From assembly GCA_036346375.1 (NCBI GenBank), contig CM070517.1, forward strand, positions 16,533,161 through 16,597,160: 64,000 nt of DNA, in the 5' to 3' direction. The stretch comes from Guadua angustifolia (taxonomy: Eukaryota; Streptophyta; Magnoliopsida; Poales; Poaceae). The number at the start of each line of letters is the position of its first letter. Position 1 is the stretch's first letter. The position numbers were made by a program, and so were the translations under genes. Below are positions 1 through 11,995 of this stretch, piece by piece. The notes beneath the pieces are model-generated. The model saw only the letters and a list, made by a program, of their open reading frames with translations. It was not told where the DNA came from and did no database searches.

Positions 1-61
1 CAATATATTAGATTATATTACAAGGGCATTAAAACAGTGACGAAATTGCTTGACGAACTAA

Positions 62-1462
62 CTAACGAAAGCACTGTTTGTCATGGTGGAACAAATGATC
101 GTTCCACCTATCTGGGTACAGCCAGAATGATGTCTCACATTTTCTACATATTACCTGACCCGTGTTAAATTTGCGATTTGTCATCGGACACCGCTCAATC
201 CCTACTATGAAAGAACTCCATGGGGATCTGAAGTGCACCCAGCTGTCGCCGAATGGGTGGCCTATGCCGTAAGTCTCGGGTGTATAAGACATAATTTTTT
301 GGTCTTTTTTATGTGGATTTCTGCCCTCCCATATGGGCATGTCATCCCGATTCCCGGCGTCCTCTATGTTAATACCACCCGGGTTCCCGGATGGTCTGCG
401 ACGCGTCAAGGATTTGTTGCGTGGTGCGGACCTCACCATTACTTCCCTTGTCCCTTCTTCTTGAGAGGAGGAACCTCTTGCACCTCTCGTGTGTTGGCGT
501 TAGCGGAGACATGCGAGACGCTGCCTGCTTTCTCTCGCACTCCACTATATGGTGCGAGGAGGTGTGTGTTGGGCTTATCCTTGGACAACCGGAAGCGTGC
601 CTGCGATCAATGCAAGATGCCCGCTGGTCATTGAATAACACCGTGGCGTGCTGGTGCGGCTTTTACGGCGGTAGTGGCACCACGGAGAGGGTTGCTCCGC
701 CCAGTTATCCCATACAGGAAGTTTGAGATGTGGGTGGTACGTCTCCGGGTCCACCCAGTTGAAGTAGCCGCACCATTCATCCTCGACCAAGGGGCACCGG
801 TAGAATCTCCGGTCCGCTAGATCATCGTGGCAAGTATCAACCACTGCCTGCAGGCCATGTTCGCAAAAGTCGGAGCTTTCGGGTGGCCCTAGAGGAGGTT
901 TCTCCTTTGACTTGAGCGAATTCGCAAGTTTCCTTTTGAACTCCTGTGTGCGATGAACTGGTTTAGAACTACTACTTTGTGAGTTTAACATGAGTATGTC
1001 GCATGAAACTCACCGATTGGTTGGCCCCTTGCCCACCGGCCCTAAGCTCTGGTCGATCTAGAAAAGGGACATATCCTGGCGGCCTCTCCCACCGGGTGAA
1101 GTTCTCGGGCGAAGCGGGGTAGGCGTCGTGGCAGTTGGAGAGAAATTCGTAGTCACGTCGTTCCGGCCCGTCGATCCATTGGAAGAAGCAACACCGGTCC
1201 TTGTGCTGAGAAAAGAAAGAACGATGCATGAAATGGTAGTGTTACCAGATTGTGTGGACACCAAGAGGTTTACCTTGTAGGTGCAGAACAACAATGAGAG
1301 AGCGCGCGGCCGTCTCTCCATGGGTAGATTGCATCATATTCGCCGGTGAGGTTGCGATCGCATTTGGGTCGGGGCAACTCGCGTAACTAGGGCGCCGACG
1401 CCATCGCATCCGGATATTCGGCGGGATGACTTCGCTTCTCAAGAGGCGACAGAGAACGACAT
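62..1462 (-). pseudogene. MULE-1 GRF-type zinc-finger gene, damaged copy
   Basis: Three exons are visible on the minus strand: 1462-1274, 1205-1014 and 943-62. All junctions keep GT-AG (donors at 1273 and 1013, acceptors ending at 1206 and 944). Exon 2 opens with HKDRCCFFQWIDG, the C-terminal half of a GRF zinc finger; exon 3 carries a second finger, with FCEHG, RRFYRCP and CGYFNWVD in order. The end reads CRKC, then H and C pairs, and CFR before the stop at 62. Exon 1 is frameshifted relative to the copy at 22565, and exon 3 is frameshifted just after the second finger, so the gene is not translatable as it stands. GRF fingers bind DNA or RNA in other proteins; the role here is unknown. Confidence 0.7.
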
Positions 1463-1608
1463 TGTGCCCTAATTTGTGTAGATTCACCGACGTTTATTGC
1501 TGGTTTGGCTGTGTTGGATGCCTACCCCTCGGCCCTGTTTTACAGTGGTGGTGAGGGATTACTCCACACAATTACAGAACTTGTCCATTTTGATGGCCTG
1601 GCATTCTC

Positions 1609-1840
1609 TGTGAAAAGATGCACGACGTGTCACCCATCATCAAAGCTGCACGACCTGTCACTTTCTAAGAAAAGCTGCATGACTTGTCACTCTTTGAGAA
1701 AAGCCGCACGACGTGTCACTCATCATCAAAGCTGCATGACCTGAAACCTTATGAGAAAAGCTGCACGACCTGTCACCCTCTGTCAAAGGCTGCACGATGT
1801 GTCACCCTCTGCCAAAGTCGCACGACTGTCACCCTCTGTC
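1609..1840. repeat. 29-bp minisatellite of MULE-1
   Basis: About eight imperfect units of 28-30 bp, each containing a variant of GCTGCACGACCTGTCAC. It is the inverted counterpart of the array at 22190-22419 and lies between the GRF gene 5' end and the transposase 3' end. Confidence 0.85.
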
Positions 1841-1994
1841 GCCTGAGATGGGTAGTCTTTGTGTCACTTGGTGGTCTGCAGAGTATTGTCGAATCACTTT
1901 GAGAAAGCTGAAAGTAGCTCTTTGTCATATCGCATTGCGAAAGGCGTGGTGTCGTCGTCTATTCGCCCACTCGAGAAAGCGTCGCATTTAACAA

Positions 1995-2195
1995 GACATG
2001 GGTGATTTGACATTATCGCGAGCTATAATTAAAAATCTCAACAGCTTAAGAGAAGCTGGCATCACTGTATTACGAAGATGACAACACATGAGTGATTTGA
2101 CAAGACTAGTAGATACAACAAATTAAGAAAGACAATTTCAGAGAAAGCTGGCATCGATTTATTTCAAATTTGGCAACACAAGAGTGATTTGACAT
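1995..2195. repeat. Three spaced copies of GTGATTTGACA
   Basis: The motif ACAwGrGTGATTTGACA occurs near 1998, 2088 and 2169, about 85 bp apart, just downstream of the transposase stop. The same three copies appear inverted in MULE-2 at about 21832, 21925 and 22010. Function unknown. Confidence 0.65.
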
Positions 2196-2244
2196 GATAC
2201 ATTGGGGGGCAGAGAACATTTCACACATAATCAAAGCCAAATGA

Positions 2245-3662
2245 CTACATACTGGGTGGATTGGGGCACCTCCTACGATCGTGTCCAGGTTGTTTACATA
2301 ATTTGCATTTTCGCAAACCGTCCACCGCATCAGCCGCGTCCATGTCACCTTGCAATCTGGTGCCCCTTGGCCTCCCATGTTGTGTGCGTCTAGTCGCGGG
2401 ATATGGTTTCCAGGTTGGGCCTTCCATAATCTTGTAGTTCGCTCCGATTGTGAACGAATTCATCTTAGGACGCCATGTGTTCTTCAAAGCATGTGCGGTG
2501 TAGTAAGGCGAGATGAACTGTGATGCATCGTTCCCACCCATGTCGCGACATGCGGCGAGCACATGGGAGCACGAAATGTGTTGAAGCTTCGGCTTGTTGC
2601 ACGTGCACGTCACTTGCTCGCCCCCTAGCTGACATTGTTGTACGGTGTCCCCCGCAAGATACCCGGATGCATGTCCGCGCTTGCACATGACCTCAAATTT
2701 ATTCGTCCCCAGGTCATAAATCCTTGTGCGGTGGAAGTGCGCCTTCTTCCTTCTCTCCGCGAGCATCTTCTTCACTCTCGGTGCGTACGTGGTGACGCAT
2801 GCCTCGGCCGCGTTACCGCGATCTCGGAAGTAATCAGCAACCCGGTAGAATGTGAGCTCAATGATTGAACACAACGGAAGAGCGCGCACACCCTTCAGTA
2901 CGTTCTTGAATGCCTCCGCTATGTTCGTTGTCATCACGTTATACCTATGATGGTGTCTGTCAGCTTGTATGGAAATGAATACAAGAAGGTGAGATGATTT
3001 GCGTTAAGTTATGGTTCATCCATACCTCGCTCCGTTCGTGTCGTGGAGAAGCGCCCACCGCTCCGCTGGCTTCCCCGCGATCCACTGGCTGAAGGTGGGC
3101 TGAGTCCAAGAAACCACGGTCTGGCCTCCCACCATTTGCGAACGGAGTTGCTGCTCCTGGGATTGGTCGTCCTCCATCATCTTCTGTGTGGGCTCGTGTA
3201 GCTGCGTCCATATCGCGTTGAACTTGTGTGCTTAGTTCTGCAGGCACATAGCTTTGAATCTCTTGACCAGGGCCTTGTTCTTGTACCTTGTGTCCAGGTT
3301 CGCACCAAGGTGGCGCATGCACCATCTTCTCTCGACATCGGGCCAGCTAGTCTCGAAGGATGTGCTGTCATGCATGACATCCAACGTGTGGAGGATGCCT
3401 TTGTTCCTGTCCGAGACAACGCATGCGCGCTCTCGGGTACCGACGACCCGGCTCTTGAGTAGAGTCAGGAACCACAACCAACTGTCATTGTTCTCGCTCT
3501 CGACGAGAGCGAAGGCCACCGGGAGGATTTGGTTATTTGCATCAGCAGCTAGTGCAGTAGCAGCGTCCCGTGGAACTTCCCACTAAGGAATGTCCCATCC
3601 ACGCATATGACTGGTCTACAATACCTGAAAGCTTCGATGCAACTCCACATTTCGAGAACCAT
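2245..3662 (-). pseudogene. MULE-1 transposase, inactivated
   Basis: Minus-strand counterpart of the transposase at 20366-21781. Exon 1 runs 3662-3026, the intron 3025-2945 (GT-AG), exon 2 2944-2245. Visible features: the VDGT aspartate region, SDRN, a SWIM finger (CTC then CSH) and a CCHC knuckle CKLCKQPGHDRRRC at the C-terminus. Two lesions break it. One base is missing near 3555 relative to MULE-2, which shifts the frame. A CAA codon has become TAA near 3232-3236, directly after MCLQN. Exon 2 is fully open, so decay is recent. Confidence 0.85.
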
Positions 3663-3927
3663 TATGCCAAGTTATGTCCAGGCAAAGCCACATGCTCCGC
3701 GGGCACCTTCCCAAGTCATGTCCAGGCAAGTTGCCATACAATCACGTGAATTGATGCAAAGAGATGAAGTAGAGCCTGAAGGGGATGTAGAGCCTAAAGG
3801 GGATGTAGACCCTGATTTGTGTCTTCCTTACGATTACCAAAGTGATGACGAGGGTAAACGTGATGATTGGCAGTACTGTGAGGATGAGGGTATCGATATT
3901 GATAGTGATGGTTCGGGAAAGTTCTAG
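3607..3927 (+). other. Antisense acidic open frame beside MULE-1 transposase
   Basis: A plus-strand frame that begins opposite the transposase N-terminal region and runs past it, ending in an acidic tail with VEPEGDVEPKGDVDPD and DSDGSGKF. The same frame is longer in MULE-2 (20101-21018, minus). It may be only a shadow of the transposase plus chance openness, but the non-overlapping acidic part has a composition unlike its AT-rich surroundings. Confidence 0.3.
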
Positions 3928-3929
3928 TC

Positions 3930-4442
3930 CTGTTTTAATGTTAAGACTTGTGAACATATTGTAATGCTGATGCATGTTGCTATGACTTCTTAAGATATTG
4001 TAATGTTGATGGATGTTGCTAAGGCTTGTTAAGATATTGTCTATTCTTATGTTACTGGTTACATATACAGGGTTTTTAAGAAGATATTGGTGAGATAAAT
4101 ATTTTAAATATAGATTTCTTCATTGTTTTCGAGTTCGTTTTTGCATATTATAGCGTACAGAAAGCTTATTACATAAGGTTGTTCAGCTATTAAGATTTAT
4201 ATGAAAAACATAATGAAATAAGGTTATTTCTTTAGAATATGGTAATCTATACTTTGGTTAGCATTTTTGAACTAAAATCATGAATTTTAGTGTTTAGGTA
4301 TGGTATTATTTTCATTGCTGAAAAGGCTTATATATCATTAAAGTCTGTTATACAAAACCGGCCAAATGAGTGTACGAATTACCTTATCACTTAAGGATTT
4401 TATACTAGCAGGTTTTTGATGAACGGCAAGTTACAAATAAAA
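3930..4442. repeat. AT-rich 5' region of MULE-1 (outer part of ~170-bp array)
   Basis: No gene. AT-rich sequence equivalent to 19605-20090 in MULE-2, with recurring AAGGCTTATATAT and TTCATATAAATC-like blocks belonging to the degenerate array that continues at 15559-16680. Confidence 0.6.
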
Positions 4443-4447
4443 TATTT

Positions 4448-6105
4448 TGAAAGACCATGTGGAGGTCTATCCTTGTGTGTGATGAATAATTGACAAGTGT
4501 TGAGTTTGGTTTGATTCGAAATTGAGTTTGATTTGAATTGGATCTTCAAATTGAAGCAATTTGAGTGTTGGTTGCTTTTCCTAGTGCTACTGGGCACAGG
4601 CGAAGCCGGACCATTGAGAGTAATTATGAATGATTAATGATTTTGTGATAATCATTGAGAATATTTGTGGACATTGCTATGTGAAAGGTTTTTCCTTGTC
4701 TTTGATGGTTGCAGATGCGGTGCTAGGTCATGGTGAGGCGGAGGATGACCGGGACTAGGCGAGGCGCGCGGAGGTCGAGACGGTCGGGAGATCGCGGAAG
4801 ATGACCGGAGACGGAGTCCGGCAAGCCAAGAAGATAAGGAAAGGAGATGATGCTAGCTAGATGCAGCGTGGATCAATGAGGGCCGTCGGATTGCGGTCTA
4901 GTTGATAGGTTAGCGGGTCTAGGTAGTGTGCTTTGAAAACCGTGCAAGAAAACCCGGTATGTGTGTGGGTTTTGGGTTAGCCCTTGCATGGCTGTGTGAG
5001 TGGGTCAATCCTAGCCCTTAGATGAGTGTCCTAGGGTTGAGGGACTCATCCAAGGGTGGTAGGTGGCCCAAGAGTAGTATAAATAGGGGTGGAGGGGTGG
5101 CCTCCTCCCCTTGAAGGTTTGAGTTGCTCCTTTGAGCTTTGCCCACATGAAGTGAGGCTTTGTAAACCTTCCCACCAGAAATACAAAGAAATTTCTTTGC
5201 ATCATTGTGAATTTAAATTCCGCATTTACATTATGTCTTTACTTTACATAATTTAAATTCAGCATTTACATTACGCATTTACTTTCCGCAATCTACATTC
5301 ATGCAATTTGGATTTGCCTCCCCTCCTTCTAAATGCTGATCTTGGATGTTTTGAGTGTGTTCATATGGTTTTACATCTCTTTTGCACTCTTTGATTGAGT
5401 AGAGATCATCTCTTCTTTCAAGTTCCAGTTCTGTCCAGAACTTGTTTTTCGCGCAGCAGTTAGTCTTTGATTTTTAGAAACATCTAGAAAAATCCTTCTT
5501 GAGTAATTCTTATTGGAGATTGTGCGGGACTCCTATACTCATCTGTAGAAAAAGTTTGGAGTCCACTGGTTTCACCGTTTGGGTGCTATGAAGTGAAAAC
5601 CGAGCCCCAAATTTTCTGCCCGAAGTTTCTGACTATCTGTGTTCATAGATTTATTATGATTTTTCTACTTGGCTTTTTGATCTGAATTTTGGTGGAGAGT
5701 TTCACGACTCATCTTCTCATAGGGAGAAAATTTCTCATAATTTTGTGAGCAGCAGAAACCCACCAACCTCCTGTTCAAATTAAAGACAGATTCTGGAAAT
5801 ATCTGCTTTTGCTTTTCTAAAAGAGACTTTTGTGTTTTGGCTTGATCTCTTTTAGAAAAGAAGTATTTGAATTGATTCCTCTTTCTTTTGGACACTTGAC
5901 AACCAGGATTTTGATTGAAAAATCCTCACATATTTTATGGATAATATTCATGTAAACTAGGGATGCACATAGTTGTCTAGTCGTTCCGGTTTTTATGGTT
6001 TTTCACGATTTCCTTGCGCGATCTTTTCTCGGTTTTAGTTGGAGTATTTTGGGAAAATTTATTTGCGACCATTCACCCCCCTCTGTTCGCCATCTCGATC
6101 CTTCA
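4448..6105 (+). repeat. Copia-1 5' LTR
   Basis: 1658 bp, TG...CA ends, near-identical to 13890-15553. A TATA box (TATAAATA) is at 5078-5085. Confidence 0.92.
5078..5085 (+). promoter_or_regulatory. TATA box in Copia-1 5' LTR
   Basis: TATAAATA followed by a G-rich stretch, repeated at 14523-14530 in the 3' LTR. It is the probable core promoter of the element. Confidence 0.6.
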
Positions 6106-6107
6106 AT

Positions 6108-6120
6108 TGGTATCAGAGCC
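6108..6120 (+). promoter_or_regulatory. Copia-1 primer binding site (initiator Met tRNA)
   Basis: TGGTATCAGAGCC, two bases after the 5' LTR. It is the standard plant LTR-retrotransposon sequence complementary to the 3' end of initiator tRNA-Met. Confidence 0.9.
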
Positions 6121-6160
6121 GGTTTTGCTCTTCCATAGATCTTGACCGGTCTCAAGAGCC

Positions 6161-9100
6161 ATGGCGACGGACAAATATTCCACCAAGCCTCCAATTTTTT
6201 CTGGTGTTGATTTTCCTTTTGAAATCCGGATCGAGTCATACATCATCGCCTGTGGCTTCTGATATGGCGAAGGTGAAGCTCCCATATGAGGTTCTGGCGA
6301 TGAGAACGCCACGGCCGGCAATATGGTGACGTTGAGGCAAATGCTAAGGCGAGAACATTCTCATCAGGACTCACCGCGATGAGTATGATCGGTTTTCACC
6401 TTCGCTCCCCATACGAGATTTGGGTAACCCTCGATGCTTACCATGAGGGCACTACTCAAATCAAGACCGTGAGGCAGACGATTCAAGCGAGTACAACAAA
6501 TTTGAACAACGCTACCGGTGAGAGTCTCGATGAGTGCTTTGGTCGGTTTACCAAGATTTTGAGCGACCTCCGAGCGCTTGGTTGTATATACTGACTCGGA
6601 CAATGCTCGGCATTTCTTGACCGCTTTCGACCTTCGGGTTTGGGAGATGAAGGTGACCACCATCAAGGACACCAGCGATCTGTCGACTCGACTCTTGACG
6701 GGCTTTATTCCCGCCTCAAGACTCATGAGATTGATGTCGTCTCTCGAAGACGAAATCTCGGTCGATGGCTTTGGTCACCGATCCCATTGGGTCCTCTTCG
6801 GATTTTCTCTTGATGTTGCTTCGGTTTTCTCTCTCCGCTCTTTGCGGCGTAGCGATGAAATTTCGAAACAATTTCGGAAAATGAGCTTGCTCTTGTCGCT
6901 CGAAAATTTTCCAATATTTACAAGAGAGTGAGAGAGAGGAAGAGAGGTGGCATGATCACCGCTTGAGTGTGGTGGCCCCAACCACATTCGAGCGAACCGC
7001 CCTAAGCCGGAGAAGGGCAAGAACGACGTCACCGTTTGGGCAAGAACGACTACACCGACAAGAACCGCAACAAGAAGCCTCCGGTTCGTGAACGGCCGAG
7101 AAGAAGTACCGCAACTTCTCCAAAATAAGAAGCTCTTCCACGCGTCCTCGCCGCCTCGACGACATCAACCTCTCCGACACGGAGACATGGAGCGATTTAA
7201 GGCGAGGATGATCCGCAAGAGAAGAAAGGCGGCGACGACTTCTCCCAAGATGTGCTTCATGGCAGCGCCATTGAAGTGAGCGACTCCGAGTCTGTACAAA
7301 TGACACGGATGAGGTACCCACCTCTGACGAGTTAAATGATGCCTTCAGAAATTAGGCAAGTTTCATGCTAAGGCTAGGTCGAGGTGTTACGAGTTAGAGA
7401 AGGAGGTAGATAGATTGTCTCGGAGTTAGCTTCACTTAAATCATGTTCCTCCCGAGACTCGATAGTTGTACTCTCTGTGATGCTTTGCTTGAGGAGTTGG
7501 AGAACCTAAGGACCTGCATGATAGTGTGGTTTCGATCTTGAGGCTCTTAGGTCGAAGGATGCTAGTTCATGTTCTATTGATCCTATTCCTATTGATGATA
7601 GTTTTCTTCATACTCACACAAGCGCATCTTGTGAAAATTGCCCTAAGCTACTTGCTGAAATTGATGCCATGGGTTGTCACCTTAGGAAGCTTTACGCTAG
7701 AAATGATGAACTTGAATTGCATGCTTCTAAGGACCCAAATACTCATGTGAGGGTCAGAAGCAACTAAAATTGATAATGAAGCTTTGAATGCCAAGTGTGC
7801 GCAACTTGCTAAGGACTTACTAGTTAAGTCAGATAATGATTGCTTTCTGTGTATTGGGGTTAAGGATGACGTGGATAAGGTCCATGCAGAGCTTAGGAAG
7901 AAGATAAAGGCCCAGGTTGGTAGAATTAGAAATGCTTCTTGTGCTTCTGTGAGTCTCTCAAATTTGAGACAGTAGTGTATAGGGAACAATATACACGCGT
8001 TGTTCAATCCTCTTCTTCTGCTCTTCTTCTACTCCTTCCCTTGCTCTTCTTGTGCCTCTCTCTTAGGAGTGTGAGTATCTCATGAGCACTCTTGAGAAAT
8101 TTGTTGGAGGCAAGAAGAAGCTCAATCTCATTCTAGACCAGTCCAAGGTTAGCAGATTCAATCAAGGTCTAGGATTTGATTACTTGGAGCACGCACGGGC
8201 GCATCCGCCTTCAGTTGTACGTGCTTCCAAGAGTGGTGAGATTGTGGTTGCTCCCACGGTGAGCACCACTGTGTTTAGGTCTGCTGGTGTGGTCCATGGG
8301 ACTTCTGACCAGAAGGATGCTTCTCCTGTTACTTCTGCCTCTAACAAGGCAAAGTACACATGCACCTTCTGTAAGAAGGATGGTCACCTAGTAGATTTCT
8401 GTTTTAGACGCGCCAAGATCACCAGGCGTGAGCGTGTTGCTGCACTTAGGGGTATTCAGGGTCATCCCCAGACTCTGAGTGCTCCTAAGGCACGCACTGC
8501 TTCTAGACAGGTTAGAGAGTCGCTGCTTTTTGGGCAAGATCCAGACTCGGTTTTCATCTTTGTTGATCGAGTTTTAGTTCTGGAGTTGCTCGTGGTCAGT
8601 CTTTCCGCCGTCCTCTTGATATTCCTCGTTTTTCCCATCGAGGTAGATATCAGCGGCGTGAGGTGTTTTCGGGTAGGAGATTTAGGCGACCTCATTGGGA
8701 TGGTCCAGCTTTGCACCACGGCGGGCCAAACCAAAGGATGACTCCTAGATCTTCCACTACTGTTGCTTCTTCGATCTTGTTAGAGTTGAGCGTCGAGAGA
8801 CACTAGAGTCCATCTTCTTCTTTTGTGGTTGGTACTTTGAGGCGTCGTGTAATTCAAGATTGGGTTCCCAAGTCTTCACTTTATCCCAAGATCGAGTCTT
8901 CTCTTCGACTTGATCAGTTCGCTCGGATGGGGAAGGAGATGTTTGGATTGTTGACTCGGTTGTTCTCGCCATATGACCGGAGATTCTCGTTGGTTCTCTT
9001 CCCTAGTCCGAGCCCCCGGTGATGAGTTGATCACCTTGGGGGATGCGTCTTCAGGTAGGGTCATTGCAAAAGGTACCATCTGCATTAATGAAAGTTTTAT

Positions 9101-9370
9101 TCTTAAAGATGTTGCCTTAGTAAGTAAACTGCAATACAATGTGCTTTCTGTTTCACAGCTTATCGATGACTCTTTCGAGGTAAGCTTCAAGAGTAATGCT
9201 TGTAGAATCCTCGATTCATCGGGAGAGTTAGTTTATGGATTTCTAGATTTGGGAGAGTCTTTCGTGCTGATTTTTCTGCTTTTCTTGGAGACTCTCTTGG
9301 TGTTTGATTGCTTCGAGTCCCGTGATCTCTCCTTCGGCATAGGAGACTTGGTCACATTGGTTTTGATCAT
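6161..9370 (+). pseudogene. Copia-1 gag and protease region, broken
   Basis: The gag frame starts at ATG 6161, 56 bp after the LTR, reading MATDKYSTKPPIFSGVDFPF, and hits a stop after about 38 codons. Pieces then continue in several frames. At 8361-8402 a CCHC knuckle CTFCKKDGHLVDFC marks the nucleocapsid part of gag. Near 8945 the protease signature WIVDS is followed by a frameshift; the rest, MTGDSRWFSSL, resumes at 8973 in another frame. The product would be a virus-like particle protein and an aspartic protease. Many single-base indels make it non-functional. Confidence 0.8.
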
Positions 9371-11995
9371 TTGACCAGAGTTAGCAGCCGCGATCTTATT
9401 CGTGGTTTGCCCAAACTCAAGATGGTCAAAGACTTAGTTTGCTCTCCCTGCCGACATGGCAAGATGGTTACTGCTTCTCATCCTCCAGTCACCGTAGTGA
9501 TGACTGATGCACCAGGACAGCTTTTACACATGGACACTGTTGGTCCAAATAGAGTCAATCGGCAGGAGGGAAGTGGTATGTCCTTGTCATTGTTGATGAT
9601 TTTTCGAGGTATTCTTGGGTATTTTTCATGGCCTCGAAGGATGAGACTTTTTCTCACTTCAGGGGATTTGTTAGTAGGTTGTCTATTGAGCTCCCAGGTG
9701 CATTACGAGCTATACGCAGTGATAATGGCACAGAGTTCAAGAACTCCTACTTTGAGAGTTTCTGTGGAGTCGGGTTAGAGCATCGTTCTCCTCTCCATAC
9801 GTCCCTCAACAAAATGGCGAGTGGAAAGGAAGAATAGGACCTTGGTTGAGATGGCGGGACGATGCTAGACGAGTCAAGATACTCCTAGGAAGTTTTGATG
9901 AGGCTATAGCTACTTGCTTGTCATGTTTCCAATCGCGTTTTCTTGAGAGCACATTTGCATCGCACTTCTTATGAGTTGAGGTATGGGCGAAAGCCGGTGT
10001 TTCTCATTTTCGCTTTTTGGTTGCAAGTGTTTCATCTTGAAGTCCGTAACCTAGATAAGTTTGAGTCTCGTTCTTCCGATGGTATTTTTCGGGTTACTCG
10101 ACTTCTTCTCGTAGCTATAGGGTCAGGTTGTGATGCGAATAGGATCATAGAGACCGTGGCGTGACCTTTGATGAGGCTAGCCTGTGCTAGACCTGATATT
10201 TCGAGCTCTTCTTATCCCTCCGAGACCATCTTTGTAGAGGATGAGGATGATGGAGATGATGGTGTTCCACCCGATCCAGCTCCTCTTCACCGAGGTGCCT
10301 CCTGCTTCCATTTCGCACCTCAGAAGATCGGCCTTTGCCTTCAGACTCTCCTTCAATGAGTGGCTCTGTTCCTACCTCTTCTCCTCAAGAGGTAGAGGCC
10401 ACTCGCTTCGGTCCTCCTCGCCACATTCAACGTTCTCATCCACCGAGCAGATCATTGGTGATCTGCTTTGAGCGGTGACACGCTCAAAATCAGGCTTATC
10501 TTCTTCTGCCTTCACTCGCCTTTGTTGCCTCTTTTGAGCCAAAGGATGTTACTCATGCATTATCCGATGAATCATGGATTAATGCTATGCATGAGGAACT
10601 GGAAAACTTTGAGAGGAACAAAGTTTGGCAGCTTGTAGAGCCCCCATCTGGTCATAATGTCATTGGGACCAAGTGGGTGTTCAAAAACAAGCAAAGTGAG
10701 GATGGGGTTGTCGTTCGCAACAAGGCTAGGCTAGTTGCACAGGGTTTCACTCAGGTTGAGGGTCTTGACTTTGAGGAGACCTTTGCCCCTGTAGCTAGAC
10801 TAGAGGCTATTAGAATCTCGCTTGCATTTTCTCGCATCCCGTGGCTTCAAGCTCTATCAAATGGATGTCAAGAGTGCATTTCTCAATGGCTTCATTGAGG
10901 AAGAGGTGTATGTCAAGCAACCTCCGATTTGAGAACCCCAAATACCCTAACCATGTCTACAAGCTTTCCAAAGCCTTGTATGGACTTAAGCAGCCCCTAG
11001 AGCTTGGTATGAAAGGCTTAAGTCCTATCTTCTCACCATGGTTTCAAAATGGGTATAGTAGACAAAACTCTATTCATCGACACCAGATTCTCATTTCCTT
11101 CTCGTCCAGATTTATGTGGACGATATTATCTTGGTGGCTCATCTCGGTCTCTTGTGTCTCATTTTTACAAGTGATGAGCACAGAATTTGAGATGAGTATG
11201 ATGGGTGAGTTGAGCTACTTTCTTGGCTTCCAAATCAAGCAGACTCGGGAGGGTACTTTCCTACACCAAGGTAAGTACACTCGGGACCTCCTGAAACGGT
11301 TTGATATGTCTGATGGGAAGCCCGTGATGACTCCTATGGCCACCACTGCTGTCCTCGAGCCCGATGAGGATGGTGAGCCTGCTGATCAAAAGGAGTTCCG
11401 GAGCATGATTGGCTCCCTCTTGTATCTTACCGCCTCGCGGCCGGACATACACTTTGCTGTGTGTATGTGCGCTCGTTTTCAGGCTTCTCCTCGTGTCTCT
11501 CATCGCCAGGCGGTGAAGCGCATCTTTAGGTACCTTCGAGCTACCACTGATTATGGTATCTGGTACTCTTCTTCCTCTTGTCTATCCCTTAGAGCCTTTT
11601 CCGATCTTGACTTTGCGGTGTAGAGGATAGATAGGAAGAGCACTTCTGGCACTTGCCAATTCATTGGCACTTCTCTTGTTTCTTGGTCGTCTAAGAAGCA
11701 GTCCGGAGTCGCACAGTCCACCGCTGAGGCCGAGTATGTTGTCAGCACCGATTCTTTGTAGCAGTGCTCTCGATGAGATCGACCTTGCGGGACTTTGGGT
11801 TAGAGATAGAGAGTGTTCCACTTTTACGTGATAACACTTCGCTATTTGCATTGCCAAGAACCCAAGGAAACTCTTTACCAAGCACATTGATATTAGATAT
11901 CACTTCCTTAGAGACCATGTGGAGAAAGGAGACATAGTGCTTCGTTTGTGGAGAGTGACCACCGGTTGGCGATATCTTTACCAAGCCTTTGGATA
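9371..11995 (+). pseudogene. Copia-1 integrase, reverse transcriptase and RNase H, broken
   Basis: Integrase pieces: the CSPCRHGK zinc end at about 9440, LLHMDTVGP with the first catalytic Asp near 9530, and IRSDNGTEFKNS near 9715. The region of the catalytic Glu is frameshifted near 9815. RT begins near 10587 with the Copia block TKWVFKNKQ and NKARLVAQGFTQ; YVDD lies near 11110 in a different frame from the neighbouring blocks. RNase H pieces include DRKSTSGTCQFIG and STAEAEY near 11640-11740. Integrase before RT identifies Copia. At least five frame changes make it inactive. Confidence 0.85.

Larger units (their letters stand above)
1..4447 (-). mobile_element. MULE-1, left part (Mutator-like element, runs off window)
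   Basis: Read on the minus strand this segment matches the plus-strand block 19600-33335 almost base for base, including both genes, introns, minisatellite and AT-rich upstream region. It is therefore a second copy of the same MULE in inverted orientation. The left edge of the window cuts it; base 1 corresponds to about 33335 in MULE-2. It continues after Copia-1 at 15554-16680. Its outer TIR is not visible on the left, and on the right homology stops at 16680, so no end of this copy can be confirmed. Confidence 0.85.

Noticed and set aside
1505..1991. Plus-strand frames with CTTCH, CMTCH and similar CxxCH motifs, like multi-haem cytochromes
   Set aside because: They are translations of the 29-bp minisatellite; the motif periodicity comes from the DNA repeat and lies antisense in a MULE spacer.
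6039..6329. Frame across the Copia-1 LTR end and PBS
   Set aside because: It spans the LTR boundary and PBS in a frame different from the gag start at 6161.
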